A stretch of 21,248 bases of DNA. Origin: a virus. This document shows, in pieces, positions 1 to 7,859 of this stretch; positions within the stretch are counted from its first letter, which is position 1; each line of letters begins with the position of its first letter. The translations under genes were made by a program, and so were the position numbers. The notes under the pieces are model-generated. The model saw nothing but the letters and a program-made list of their open reading frames with translations, did not search any database and was not told the DNA's origin. The stretch is taken from positions 1-21,248 of the IMG/VR virus record IMGVR_UViG_3300041964_000006, one strand, 5' to 3'.

Positions 1-127
1 CTGTGTAGAGGAACCCCAACTTGGAATCAATCTCGTCCGCTGCCTCATCAACGAACTTCTGCTTGTTGACACGGGCGCTAACCATCGTGTCTCCAAGCAG
101 AAGATCGCCAACTGTAGAGTACGCCAC
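1..127 (-). CDS. Probable head-tail connector, 5' part only
   Basis: The minus-strand frame starts at a GTG (125-127) with AAAGGA about 11 bases upstream and runs off the left edge, giving 42 residues. It begins MAYSTVGDLLLGDTMVS and continues with a charged stretch (NKQKFVDEAADEID) before the cut. It comes directly after the major capsid gene and one intervening gene, the usual place for an HK97 gp6-like connector or adaptor that joins portal to tail. The short, helical, charged N-terminus would fit that family, but no diagnostic motif is visible, so the role rests mainly on position. The upstream gene ends 22 bases before this start. Confidence 0.5.
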   Translation of the reverse strand, partial: MAYSTVGDLLLGDTMVSARVNKQKFVDEAADEIDSKLGFLYT

Positions 128-149
128 CAGACGCTCGTTCCTTTAGAAA

Positions 150-810
150 TCAGTCAGGCGCCGGGGTGTTGCGACCGCCAGACGCCTTGGGGGCGGAAGC
201 CTTCGGAGCCTCGGGCTTGGCCTCCTCCTCCTGCTGCGACAGCGGCTTGGGCGGCTCGCCAGTGTTCTTGGCAACCTCAAGGGCAACAGCATCGCCCTCG
301 GTCGCCGGGCGACCCTCGCCACTACCGAACTCAGCAGCCTCGGCGTTGCGCAACTCCTGTGCGGTGGGAACACCACCAGAGACAGGGTTGGGAGTCGTGC
401 CATCGGTCGTCGGGGTCCACGGCGGGACCTCGGCGGTGGCGGGCTCCTGGCCCTCGGGCATCACGACGTGGACGTTGTTGTCAGCCTCGGTCGGGTGAAC
501 CGGAAGAACCGGCTCCGACGGAAGAGCGACATTGACGTTGCGACCGGCCTGGTTGCCCCGGACGACCCGGAACTTCTCAAACACGGCCAACTCGACCTTG
601 CCCAACTCGTCGTCGTCCTCGGGCTGACCGTCAAGCGGCTTCTGCTCGTCATAAGCGTAGTTCATACGCTCGGGCTCGACGCCAACGTAAGCGTTCTCGT
701 CAGCGAACACAGCATTGTCGCCCTCAGTCGTTGCCGCCCAACGTCCGTCAGTAGCGACGGCAGCGGCCAACTCCTCCTGGGGCCTTCGGGTCTGACTTGG
801 CCTGCGGCAT
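150..810 (-). CDS. Acidic Pro/Ala-rich protein downstream of capsid gene
   Basis: I place the start at ATG 808-810 because AGGAG lies 6 bases upstream. That frame gives MPQAKSDPKA and then breaks near 771-781 in a C/G run; the body of the protein continues in the next frame from QEELAAAVATDGRW to the stop at 150. With one base removed the product is about 219 residues. The first half is acidic and may be folded; the last 80 or so residues are rich in Pro, Ala, Glu and Lys and look disordered. Read without the repair, the frame extends back to 998, but that extension covers an intergenic hairpin and the end of the capsid gene. It lies between the major capsid gene and a probable connector, so a virion or head-completion role is likely, but I do not recognise the family. 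Confidence 0.6.
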
Positions 811-833
811 TTGCATCTCCTGTTTGAGTAGAA

Positions 834-858
834 GGGCCAGGGCGTATTGCCCTGGCCC
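834..858 (-). terminator. Strong hairpin after major capsid gene
   Basis: A 10-bp perfect stem (GGGCCAGGGC / GCCCTGGCCC) with a 5-base loop GTATT lies between the reconstructed end of the major capsid gene (about 865) and the ribosome-binding site of the next gene (817-821). No long T run follows, so it may act as a partial terminator or as an mRNA stabiliser that raises capsid message relative to downstream genes. A second, weaker stem (CCCCAA / TTGGGG) sits beside it at about 856-877. Confidence 0.6.
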
Positions 859-976
859 CAACGTCTACCCGATTGGGGCTCACCTGTTAAGGCAGACACC
901 GTCATCGTGTACGTCAAGTCCATGTGCGGAACACCGGGAACATCTTGATGCCGGTACCCGAGCCACGCCCCACGGG

Positions 977-2029
977 TCAACCGTGGTTCTGCTCCCACTC
1001 GTAGAACCAGCAGTCCAGTACCTCGGGGTGGGGGCTGGTCAGGGTCCGACCGAAGCCAAGGAAGTCGTCAATGTCGTTCACGTCCTCCTCGGCGGGGAGG
1101 AAGTAAATCTTGTTGTCCGACAGGAACCGGTTGCTCGTCACGATCTTGGAACCGATCGGACGAGTGCGGTACACAGCGTCGTACTCGGTGAACGTCACGC
1201 CCGTGGCACGGGTGACGGCAGCCTGCGCAGCAGTCGGCCCCCAGCCGTCCAACATGTACTTCGGGTCCAGAGGAATGTTCGGCGTGCCACCCACGACCGG
1301 CATCCCGGCACGTGCCAGGAAGCGCTCGGAGTTCGTCAGGCTGTTGAGAACCCGACGAGACGTGATGGCACGGGTAATCCGAATCCCGTAGAGGTTAAAC
1401 ATGTACTCCTGCACGGCCAGGATCGCCCCAATGGGGTCCGAGGTCGTGAGGCTCCACAGGCCACCCGTGGGCGCCTGGTTGGTCTGACCAGCGGGACGCC
1501 CGTAGTCGATGGCAAACTTGATCTTGCCGTCGTTGTAGGCAATGGCGCTGGACTCCAGAGCGGACATGATGAGCCACTCAATTCGGTTGTCCAACTTCCG
1601 CCGACGAATGGCGTCGTCACGGGCAACCTTGGTACGGAAGTCCTCGGCCATGTTCCCGACAGCCAGCGGGAAGTTCAGGTTGAGCGTTCCCATCTGCTGC
1701 TGAAGAAGAACCTGCTCCCGGTACCGGGTCACGTCAGAAGCGGCGTACCGGTCCTTGATCGCCCAGTCGATGATGGACGCACGACCAACGCCACCGGAGG
1801 TGTCGTCCTTCTGCGCCAACTCGGACTCGGCGTCCTCGGCACGAGCAGGAGCCAGACCCTCCTGGGTAAGACCCTGGGCGTAGTCGAAGATCACGTCGTC
1901 TGACGCAACCTCCATGAAGGGGGCCAGCATTCGGGTCCCCAACTGCTGAACCGGAGGCTCCTGATCCCGGATCGTCCCGAGAGCGACCTCCTTGCGGACC
2001 AGTCGGTCCTGGGCGATCTGAACAGGCAT
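977..2029 (-). CDS. Major capsid protein (lambda gpE-like family)
   Basis: The open frame gives 350 residues with an ATG start and AAAGGAG 8 bases upstream. Composition and layout match phage major capsid proteins of the gpE family (PF03864): an extended N-arm (VRKEVALGTI...), a segment with LAQKDDTSGG, a central helical region around RRRKLDNRIEWLIMSALESS, and a C-terminal part with GSKIVTSNRFLSDNKIYFLP. It directly follows the decoration protein gene, the classic D-E order. The frame ends in FYEWEQNHG*, but coding potential clearly continues: VDPWGVARVP, GIKMFPVFR and HMDLTYTMTVSALTG follow in successive frames, each joined by a one-base change. The real protein therefore probably ends near 865, with about 385 residues. 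It forms the icosahedral shell. Confidence 0.85.
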   Translation of the reverse strand: MPVQIAQDRLVRKEVALGTIRDQEPPVQQLGTRMLAPFMEVASDDVIFDYAQGLTQEGLAPARAEDAESELAQKDDTSGGVGRASIIDWAIKDRYAASDVTRYREQVLLQQQMGTLNLNFPLAVGNMAEDFRTKVARDDAIRRRKLDNRIEWLIMSALESSAIAYNDGKIKFAIDYGRPAGQTNQAPTGGLWSLTTSDPIGAILAVQEYMFNLYGIRITRAITSRRVLNSLTNSERFLARAGMPVVGGTPNIPLDPKYMLDGWGPTAAQAAVTRATGVTFTEYDAVYRTRPIGSKIVTSNRFLSDNKIYFLPAEEDVNDIDDFLGFGRTLTSPHPEVLDCWFYEWEQNHG

Positions 2030-2043
2030 CGTTTATGCTCCTT

Positions 2044-2496
2044 TTACTTGAACAGAAGTTCGACGTTCGGAAGCGCACGAATGGCGTCCCGAGTGGCGTT
2101 GGTCAGGGCAACACGAAGCCCACCAGCGTTGTACTCAAAGCACCAGCCCTGGACAACCGCAGCCTCATAGACGGCAGCAACCTCACGGTCGCCCTCCATC
2201 AACTGCCAAGGCAGGAAAGTGTCGTTGACACCCACGATGTTGGTCGCCGTCTGACGACCATCGGTCGCACCCGCCTGGAACACACCCACCTTGCCAGCGT
2301 CACCACCAGAGGTGATCTTGGCAAGAATGGTGCCCGGCTGGAGCACCTTCTGGTTGGCAAACCCGTCGATCGTCTCGGCAGGGATACCAGCCGCAGCGAA
2401 CATGTAGGACTCAGCCTTGATGTCACGGGTGCTGCGAAGGTAGACGTTCTTTCCGAACGGAGTCCGGAGAGTCTTGTCAGTGCTGAACAAGGGCAT
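2044..2496 (-). CDS. Head decoration protein (lambda gpD-like)
   Basis: This 150-residue protein has an ATG start with TAGGAG about 8 bases upstream and an intact frame. It matches the head decoration protein D family (PF02924) in size and pattern: a short N-arm, then ESYMFAAAGIPAETIDG, then a beta-rich part with VLQPGTILAKITSG and KVGVFQAGATDG, then NDTFLPWQLMEGDREVAAVY near the end of the fold. Such proteins bind as trimers on the expanded capsid and stabilise it after DNA packaging. The genes on either side, protease-scaffold upstream and major capsid 14 bases downstream, are the expected neighbours. Confidence 0.85.
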   Translation of the reverse strand: MPLFSTDKTLRTPFGKNVYLRSTRDIKAESYMFAAAGIPAETIDGFANQKVLQPGTILAKITSGGDAGKVGVFQAGATDGRQTATNIVGVNDTFLPWQLMEGDREVAAVYEAAVVQGWCFEYNAGGLRVALTNATRDAIRALPNVELLFK

Positions 2497-2510
2497 TTTT
2501 CAGTCTCCTA

Positions 2511-3748
2511 TTAGGCCGTGGCCCGAGCAGCCTTCAGAGCGGCCAGCCGCTTGAAGGAATCGGTCTTTTCGACAGACTCGGGCTTCATGCCCGAACGGTA
2601 AAGGTTCTGCACGGTGTCCTCAAGAACCTGAATCTGCTCGTTCACCGGGTTCGTCTGGGACTCGCCAGGGTCGTGCTGACCGTGCTTCTCAAACAGTCCA
2701 GACTTCGGAACGTCCTTGTACGTGTCCTTGAAGGCGTTAAACTGCGCCTCGGTCATGGTCTGCACCAGGGCAGTCATGCTGTCCACCTGCGTGGCCATGA
2801 TCTGCCCGTTCTCCGACAGCGAGGTCACGAAGGACGACCGACCAGCCTTGATGGCCTCGGTGCGGAACGTCTCGAGAGTCTCGATGTGGCGCTGAACGGC
2901 AGCGTGGTCGCTGGTGTCCCGGCCATCGATGCGGAAGGAAACGGCAGCCGGACGAGCGGCGCCGTGGTCGCTGTAGCCACCGTTCTCCGTCGAGCGCTCA
3001 CCCGTGGGGGGCGAGGCGACCGGAGGGGCGCCAGCAGCAGGCGGGGCGGCAGGCGCAGTAGCAGCAGCAGGAATTGGGGTCTGAGTCTGCGGCTCGCCAG
3101 CGTTGCTGTTGCGGCCAGCGTGATCCTGAGTTTCGGGCACTTCATCCTCCTGGGTATCCGTGATGACCTGCGAAAAACGGTGCTCGGTGTCCTTGCGGCC
3201 ATACAAGCCCTCGACTGCCGGAATGTCTACAAAAGCCAAACCCATGACGACTGGATAATACGAGGCGCCTTCGTTTGTCTCATACATGCCGACTTCAAGG
3301 GATCGTGACCGGAAAGTACCACGCTCCCACTTTTCGTATGCATCCGGCTCGGTAATCTCGACATCACATGCCAAGAACTGATCGTCTTCTACGTCACGGT
3401 ACACGGCGGTGAGGTAACCCACCACGCTGTTCGCACTGTAACTGTGGTCAACTCGGAGCGGAACGTTCGGAAAGTATCCATTGTCCCGCAGGAGAACAAA
3501 GTGAAACGCCATCTGCTCCAGATGGGTGGTTTCCCATGTGCTCTCAAAACCCATGCTGTCCTTGAAGGTGCCTGCCTTGAAGATTCGCAGGCCCTTCAGC
3601 GTCCCGCCACCATTGTCATTCTTGAAGGCCTCGACCCTGGAGAAAGCAGAGGTGGTGTGAACCATCTTGCGCTCCAGGGTAGCCGTAGCCTTGTTGCTCA
3701 TTGGTGTAGAAAAGTACTGGGCGGCTGTGGTGTCACGCAAGCACTCAT
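2511..3748 (-). CDS. Capsid maturation protease fused to scaffold
   Basis: The uninterrupted frame runs from TTG (3738-3740) and gives 409 residues. A better start is ATG 3746-3748 with AAGGAG (3758-3763) upstream; it is out of frame by one base, and an extra T would give MSALRDTTAAQYF. Residues about 45-185 resemble a Ser/His prohead protease: His99 in RVDHSYS and Ser147 in FRSRSLEVGMY are the likely catalytic pair, and LAFVDIPAVEGL closes the domain. A Pro/Ala-rich linker follows (about 211-250). The charged C-terminal part (about 265-409), with TMTEAQFNAFKDTYKDVP, looks like an internal scaffold. The protease would cut scaffold and capsid N-arms during prohead maturation. Its place just before the decoration and capsid genes supports this. 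Which protease family it belongs to (HK97 gp4-like or Mu gpI-like) is not settled. Confidence 0.75.
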
Positions 3749-3762
3749 GGTCAGATTCTCCT

Positions 3763-4017
3763 TCATACGCCGATTGTGGCGGGCAGTTCTTCTGCGTTGA
3801 CGGACACGTCCTTGACGATACGCACCTTCGTCCAGTGCAGGCACTCTCTACACCGAATGTGGGCGATGCCTTCCGTCACAACAACTTCAGTATAGAGCCG
3901 GTTGCCCTTCCACGATTTGATGTGAATGAAGCCATGCTTCGTCTTGGTGTCACGACCAGCGACAGCCAGCAGTGGACGCCGGGAACACCCGCAGCGAATC
4001 TCAAGTTCGCTCTTCAT
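3763..4017 (-). CDS. Com-like zinc-binding protein
   Basis: The start ATG (4015-4017) overlaps the upstream stop as ATGA, so I use it rather than the longer open frame back to 4107; the product is 84 residues. It has two cysteine pairs, CGC near the N-terminus (IRCGCSRRPLLAVAG) and CREC near residue 60 (HIRCRECLHWTKV), enough for one zinc site. The middle, HGFIHIKSWKGNRLYTEVVV, looks like beta strands. The layout recalls the Mu Com family of small zinc proteins, which in Mu activates translation of the mom modification gene. Here it sits between the fibre module and the protease gene. An RNA- or DNA-binding role is plausible, but function is inferred only from the cysteines. Confidence 0.55.
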   Translation of the reverse strand: MKSELEIRCGCSRRPLLAVAGRDTKTKHGFIHIKSWKGNRLYTEVVVTEGIAHIRCRECLHWTKVRIVKDVSVNAEELPATIGV

Positions 4018-4679
4018 CGGGGCTTCAGATTTTCCCAAGGTCCGTTGTGGGGATACATTCTCACCCAAGAGTTCCCCACCTTCATTTCCATGATGTACGC
4101 CACCCACACGCCACTGACCTTGCGCTGAATGATCCGAACATCGAGGACATAGACAATCCGGGTAACCGAATCAATAATCGAGATGTTGTCTACGAGGTTG
4201 TAGAGCAGACCGGTAGTCCGGTCACTAGAGTCAAGCAAGGACAAATTGTCCGTCAAGGTACGAGATAGCAACACGCCCAAGAGGGATGAAGTGTTGCTAT
4301 CGACAATGCCAGCCGTGTCCGTCAGGTTGTAATTAAGAATCTTGACGGGTGTGATAATTGAGTCTTCAATGGTCGCTGTATCAGTAACAACCACAATGGT
4401 ATTGCGAGTTAATGAAACCGAGATTGTGTCGGTGATTCCAACCGTGTCAACGAACAACTCGCTCGATGACATCTGGAATGCTTCACGAGTATCAGCAACA
4501 TCTAAAGTATCAAAAACGGTGTAATTTAATACTTGACCGCCAACAGTAGACTTCGACCATGAAACATAGTCGAGAATGCTGACGTTCTCGGTGAGTACCT
4601 CAGTTGCCTGAGTCTGGGCAGCCTCACGTACGTCGGTGACCCCTACCGAATCGGTAAGGGTGTACGTGAGGGCAGCCAT
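4014..4679 (-). CDS. Repeat-containing fibre-like virion protein
   Basis: This 221-residue protein consists mainly of eight copies of a nine-residue motif of the form hydrophobic-x-D/E-x-x-x-hydrophobic-x-D, at residues 8, 29, 55, 76, 98, 119, 142 and 162 (for example LTDSVGVTD, FVDTVGITD, LTDNLSLLD). The period is 20-26 residues, mostly 20-23. The last 50 residues are different (RKVSGVWVAYIMEMKVG, then NSWVRMYPHNG) and could be an end cap or attachment domain. The repeats suggest a stacked beta structure such as a fibre shaft. The ATG overlaps the last base of the upstream GH5 gene's stop, so the two are probably co-translated. Local base composition is more AT-rich than neighbouring genes. 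I know no specific family for it. Confidence 0.7.
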   Translation of the reverse strand: MAALTYTLTDSVGVTDVREAAQTQATEVLTENVSILDYVSWSKSTVGGQVLNYTVFDTLDVADTREAFQMSSSELFVDTVGITDTISVSLTRNTIVVVTDTATIEDSIITPVKILNYNLTDTAGIVDSNTSSLLGVLLSRTLTDNLSLLDSSDRTTGLLYNLVDNISIIDSVTRIVYVLDVRIIQRKVSGVWVAYIMEMKVGNSWVRMYPHNGPWENLKPR

Positions 4680-6964
4680 CAGACGTTGAGACTATCAACC
4701 TGCATTGCGATGGGGCTCGTCTCAGCACCGTAGTAACCACAAGCAATGGTGATGTCCACAAGGTTCGACCAAGAACGAGTAGCGACGTACCGCTGAACGG
4801 TCCACGTACCAGGAACGCCCCCGTTGTTGGGAGCCGTCTCCCAAAAGACTGCCCCGGCGTTGTTGTCTCGGATACGCCACCAATAATGGTTCGTGGAGTT
4901 GTAGACGACCGAAGTCTGAGTGTTCACTGCCGCATGACGCTCGCGGAAGTAAAGTGAACCACCCTCCTTGAGCATCTCGTATGAGTTATCCGAGTTCGCA
5001 GCAATGATGATCGTTGCTTGCGTTGTACCGGCACCCGTACCCGGCACCTGCGGAATCGCAAGAGTTGCTCCGGAGTTGTACAAGTCATACTTCGCCCATG
5101 AAGTCACCGACGCATACGCCGTCACACATGGCAGGTTAAGACGACCATTGACAATGGTCGGAAGACCGTTAGAGTTCCACTTTGAAGTGTCAACACTAGT
5201 TGTGAATGCATCAGTCAAAGTAGCCATCTTCGGCGTACCCGAGGGCGGGGCGACATTGGGCGTCACAGAATCGGACGCAGGCGAAGCCGCACTGGTGCCA
5301 ACGACGTTGGTGGCCTGAACTCGGAAGGTGTACGCCTGTCCGTTAGTCAGACCAGTGAAGTTCATCGAAGTGTTGGCATTGCCAGTCTGACGAGTCACGT
5401 TACCAGTCACACCGGTCGAAGGAGTCACCGTTACGGAGTAGTTCGTGATCGCAGAGCCGCCACTGTTCGGCGCAACCCAACTAACAGCGACTTCACCGTT
5501 ACCGCCAACTACGCCGGGCTTCGGCGGCGCAGAAGGAGCCGTGGCGGCACCACCCGTGTTCATCGGAATGGGCGGCGTCTGTCCCAGACGGTTCTTCGCA
5601 TCCCAAGCGTATTCACCGTTCGGCGTGTACGGCGGAAACTGCGAGTTAACAAGATGCGGGTGGCCTGCATTGGACATAAGCCAAATGCAATACCCGTAAG
5701 TCGCACCCCTTGAGTTATTTCCGTCGCAGTAGTTCAGGAACGCTCGGAAGTCGTGCTCGTAAACCTGAAGATTATACTCAATACCCGACTCACCAAAGAG
5801 AACCGGAAGTCCTGCATCAACAGAAGCAACGAATCCGTAGTCAGGGTGCGAAAACTCCCACTCCTTGAGATAGTGGTGAGGCTTGTAAACTACACCAGGT
5901 CGCAAGATCGGGTCGTTGATTGCGGGGTTGATGCGACGTGAAAAGTTGTTTCCACCCGCCGCAAGGAAAAGCGGAACATGCGGAGCCGCCACGGCACGCA
6001 CGGCATCGATCATGCTGATCCACCGCGCCTTCGCCGGTGCCCAACCATCGCCGGGATTGCTGTGAGGCTCGGCCTGGGTGGCGTAAATGACGTTCGGGAT
6101 GCCGTGGTACCGCTGCGCCAACTTGACTAGCGCATCCTGTTCTGCTTGACCAACGAGGTTCACATGCCAAGTGTTCGGCACCCGTCCAGCCGGGGGGAAT
6201 GTCACATAGACGTTGAAGAACTGTGCCAGAGCAACATAATGATCGAGAAGTGCCAAGTACGCACCATCGTTGTTATTAACCGGGTCCGCAGCGAACATGC
6301 GGTTAAAGATATTCGCTCCCCACGATACAGCCTCAGTAAAGTATGCACCGATACGGCTCGTGAGTTCGTGTGTACTTTGTTGACCAAAGTTCCACTCGTC
6401 GTCACCCATGTTGACGCCACGAAGAAGGACGTCCGCCTGAGTCGAATCGTTTGTGACAATACGAGAACCATTCGTCGTCAACCACGGGACGCCTGTGCTG
6501 ACAGGCGGGTCAACCGGAGCGACTCCGTTGATGACATCAACTCGATCAATAGTCACATACTTGGAACCAGGCACGGCACCCGTGGCATGAATCGTCAACG
6601 TGTGATCGCCTGGACTGACCGTGTTTGACTCAAAGACAATCTGCTGGTACTGTCGAGTGGGTGCGTACTGGTCACCCGCTCCGTACAACACATTGTCAAG
6701 ACCGACACCAAAGGTGGTGTGGTGAGTGTCCTTGGTCCCAATAATACGAAAGGACCCACCACTTGAGTTCACAGTAAACTTCAAGGTAGCAATCGCATTA
6801 GTAGCGTTTGTATAGCGCTCCGAGCCACCGCTGTAACCGACGTGGCTTGCAGAGTTCCAGCCGGACCCGTAGGTCAGACGTGAATCCTCAAAAGAATAAA
6901 TTGTCTCCGGGTCAACAGGCGGTGCGCTGGTGCTACCAATCCTGATCTGAATGTCACGGGCCAT
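4679..6964 (-). CDS. Virion glycosidase: GH5 domain with CBM-like and FN3 domains
   Basis: This is an intact frame of 761 residues. Residues about 20-145 form a beta-rich module (FEDSRLTYGSGW, GYSGGSERYTN) of the type found as carbohydrate-binding modules. Residues about 155-465 look like a glycoside hydrolase family 5 barrel: LLRGVNMGDDEWNFG at the start, Glu299 in ATQAEPHSNP as likely acid/base, His363-His364 in YKPHHY, Glu392 in VLFGESGIEY as likely nucleophile, and Trp428 in YCIWLM. Residues about 476-570 are a fibronectin type III domain (PSAPPKPGVV ... AYTFRVQATN). The C-terminal about 180 residues look like a lectin-type beta sandwich. GH5 enzymes cleave beta-linked glucans, mannans and related polymers. 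In a virion operon it would act outside the cell on host capsule, wall glycan or biofilm. No signal peptide is present, consistent with virion delivery. The substrate cannot be read from sequence. Confidence 0.82.
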   Translation of the reverse strand: MARDIQIRIGSTSAPPVDPETIYSFEDSRLTYGSGWNSASHVGYSGGSERYTNATNAIATLKFTVNSSGGSFRIIGTKDTHHTTFGVGLDNVLYGAGDQYAPTRQYQQIVFESNTVSPGDHTLTIHATGAVPGSKYVTIDRVDVINGVAPVDPPVSTGVPWLTTNGSRIVTNDSTQADVLLRGVNMGDDEWNFGQQSTHELTSRIGAYFTEAVSWGANIFNRMFAADPVNNNDGAYLALLDHYVALAQFFNVYVTFPPAGRVPNTWHVNLVGQAEQDALVKLAQRYHGIPNVIYATQAEPHSNPGDGWAPAKARWISMIDAVRAVAAPHVPLFLAAGGNNFSRRINPAINDPILRPGVVYKPHHYLKEWEFSHPDYGFVASVDAGLPVLFGESGIEYNLQVYEHDFRAFLNYCDGNNSRGATYGYCIWLMSNAGHPHLVNSQFPPYTPNGEYAWDAKNRLGQTPPIPMNTGGAATAPSAPPKPGVVGGNGEVAVSWVAPNSGGSAITNYSVTVTPSTGVTGNVTRQTGNANTSMNFTGLTNGQAYTFRVQATNVVGTSAASPASDSVTPNVAPPSGTPKMATLTDAFTTSVDTSKWNSNGLPTIVNGRLNLPCVTAYASVTSWAKYDLYNSGATLAIPQVPGTGAGTTQATIIIAANSDNSYEMLKEGGSLYFRERHAAVNTQTSVVYNSTNHYWWRIRDNNAGAVFWETAPNNGGVPGTWTVQRYVATRSWSNLVDITIACGYYGAETSPIAMQVDSLNV

Positions 6965-7195
6965 TTACTTGTTCCAAACTTCAGGATCGGGTCCCTTGAC
7001 GACCGTGCCCTCGTCGGGCATTTGATCGATGACATCTTGAGGCATTGGCCAAACTTCAAGATCAGGTCCCGTGACTGGACCGAACTCCTTGGGGTCCTCG
7101 TCACCTAGCACCTCCATGAAGAAGTTGCCGGTGCGAACCGCAATGGGGTTGCCCTCATTGTCTTGGATGACTTCAACCTTCTCGTCGTCAGGCAT
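6965..7195 (-). CDS. Small acidic protein with internal repeat
   Basis: I start at ATG 7193-7195 (MPDDEKVEVI), four bases after the upstream stop; the longer open frame back to 7378 overlaps the upstream gene and is probably a shadow. The 76-residue product is strongly acidic. It ends in a duplicated motif, TGPDLEVWPMP and KGPDPEVWNK, encoded by an imperfect DNA direct repeat. The last codon before the stop abuts the GH5 gene start (6964), so expression is probably coupled. The function is unknown; a small linker or chaperone for the neighbouring virion proteins is possible but not shown. Confidence 0.6.
   Translation of the reverse strand: MPDDEKVEVIQDNEGNPIAVRTGNFFMEVLGDEDPKEFGPVTGPDLEVWPMPQDVIDQMPDEGTVVKGPDPEVWNK
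6974..7075. repeat. 27-base direct repeat pair
   Basis: Copies lie at 6974-7000 and 7049-7075 on the plus strand and differ at three positions. They share CCAAACTTCA, then ATC, GGTCCC and TGAC. They encode the repeated (T/K)GPDxEVW motif in the small acidic protein, so this is an in-gene tandem duplication 75 bases apart. Confidence 0.75.
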
Positions 7196-7199
7196 CGGA

Positions 7200-7775
7200 T
7201 CACGTCCCAAGATCGTGGTTCCAGGTAACAGAAAGGGTGTCCGCTGCCGTCTTGTTGGCGACAGGAGCCAAAAGTGCCCGAGCAATGGTGTTTGCAATCG
7301 GAGCGGCAGTCTGTGTAGCAGTCGCCTGATTGACGAGCACAACCTCTGCGATGTTGTTAGCGGTCGCCACGCCAGCACCCCAAGTGGTCTTCCACTGGAT
7401 GCGCCGACGACCGGTCACCAGGGCAGACGTTGGAAAGCCGCCATCGATGGCGACCAGGCTGGCGGTCACCAGGGTCACAAGGGCGGAACCCGTCCCGCTC
7501 TTGGCAGGAGCCGTCGTGCCGGTGCCCAACTGCATACCGGTCACCTGAGAAGGTGGCGAAGCGATGTTCGCAGCACGCTCGCCGTAGTACCGATCACCAA
7601 CCTCGGTAATGATGTTCTTTTCGATACCCGACTGCTTGAGGTTGCCGAACTCATCGAACAACTCCCAAGTAATGAACCCCTGGATACCAAGGCGTTCATC
7701 AGTGGGCCGCTGCATATCCATTCGTGAACTCATGCGGTCCTTGATGCCAACGAAGGCAACTCCTTGCGACTCCAT
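7200..7775 (-). CDS. Probable minor tail/virion protein
   Basis: The product is 191 residues, with an ATG start and AGGAG 5 bases upstream. Residues about 33-75 (FITWELFDEFGNLKQSG, then IITEVGDRYYGERAAN) followed by GMQLGTGTTAPAKSGTGSAL are of a kind repeatedly seen in small phage tail proteins near fibre genes. The second half is beta-rich (RRRIQWKTTWGAG, AEVVLVNQATAT). It lies between one of the two BppU-like gene pairs and the GH5 gene, so a baseplate or fibre-linking role is likely. The 84 bases upstream are non-coding and could hold a weak promoter, although I see no convincing one. Exact function unknown. Confidence 0.65.
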   Translation of the reverse strand: MESQGVAFVGIKDRMSSRMDMQRPTDERLGIQGFITWELFDEFGNLKQSGIEKNIITEVGDRYYGERAANIASPPSQVTGMQLGTGTTAPAKSGTGSALVTLVTASLVAIDGGFPTSALVTGRRRIQWKTTWGAGVATANNIAEVVLVNQATATQTAAPIANTIARALLAPVANKTAADTLSVTWNHDLGT

Positions 7776-7859
7776 GACACTCCTGTGACTTTTGAGGGGG
7801 GACAGAAGAACGGTACCAGACAGCCACAGCGGGCCGAAAGGTTAGTCAATAAAAGTATC

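Noticed and set aside
811-998. N-terminal extension of the gene at 150-810
   Set aside because: It runs through a strong hairpin and the displaced end of the capsid gene; a good start with AGGAG exists at 810.
797-1903. Long plus-strand frame (368 codons) opposite the major capsid gene
   Set aside because: Antisense to a well-supported capsid gene; composition is Arg/Val/His-rich without domain signals and no ribosome-binding site decides it.
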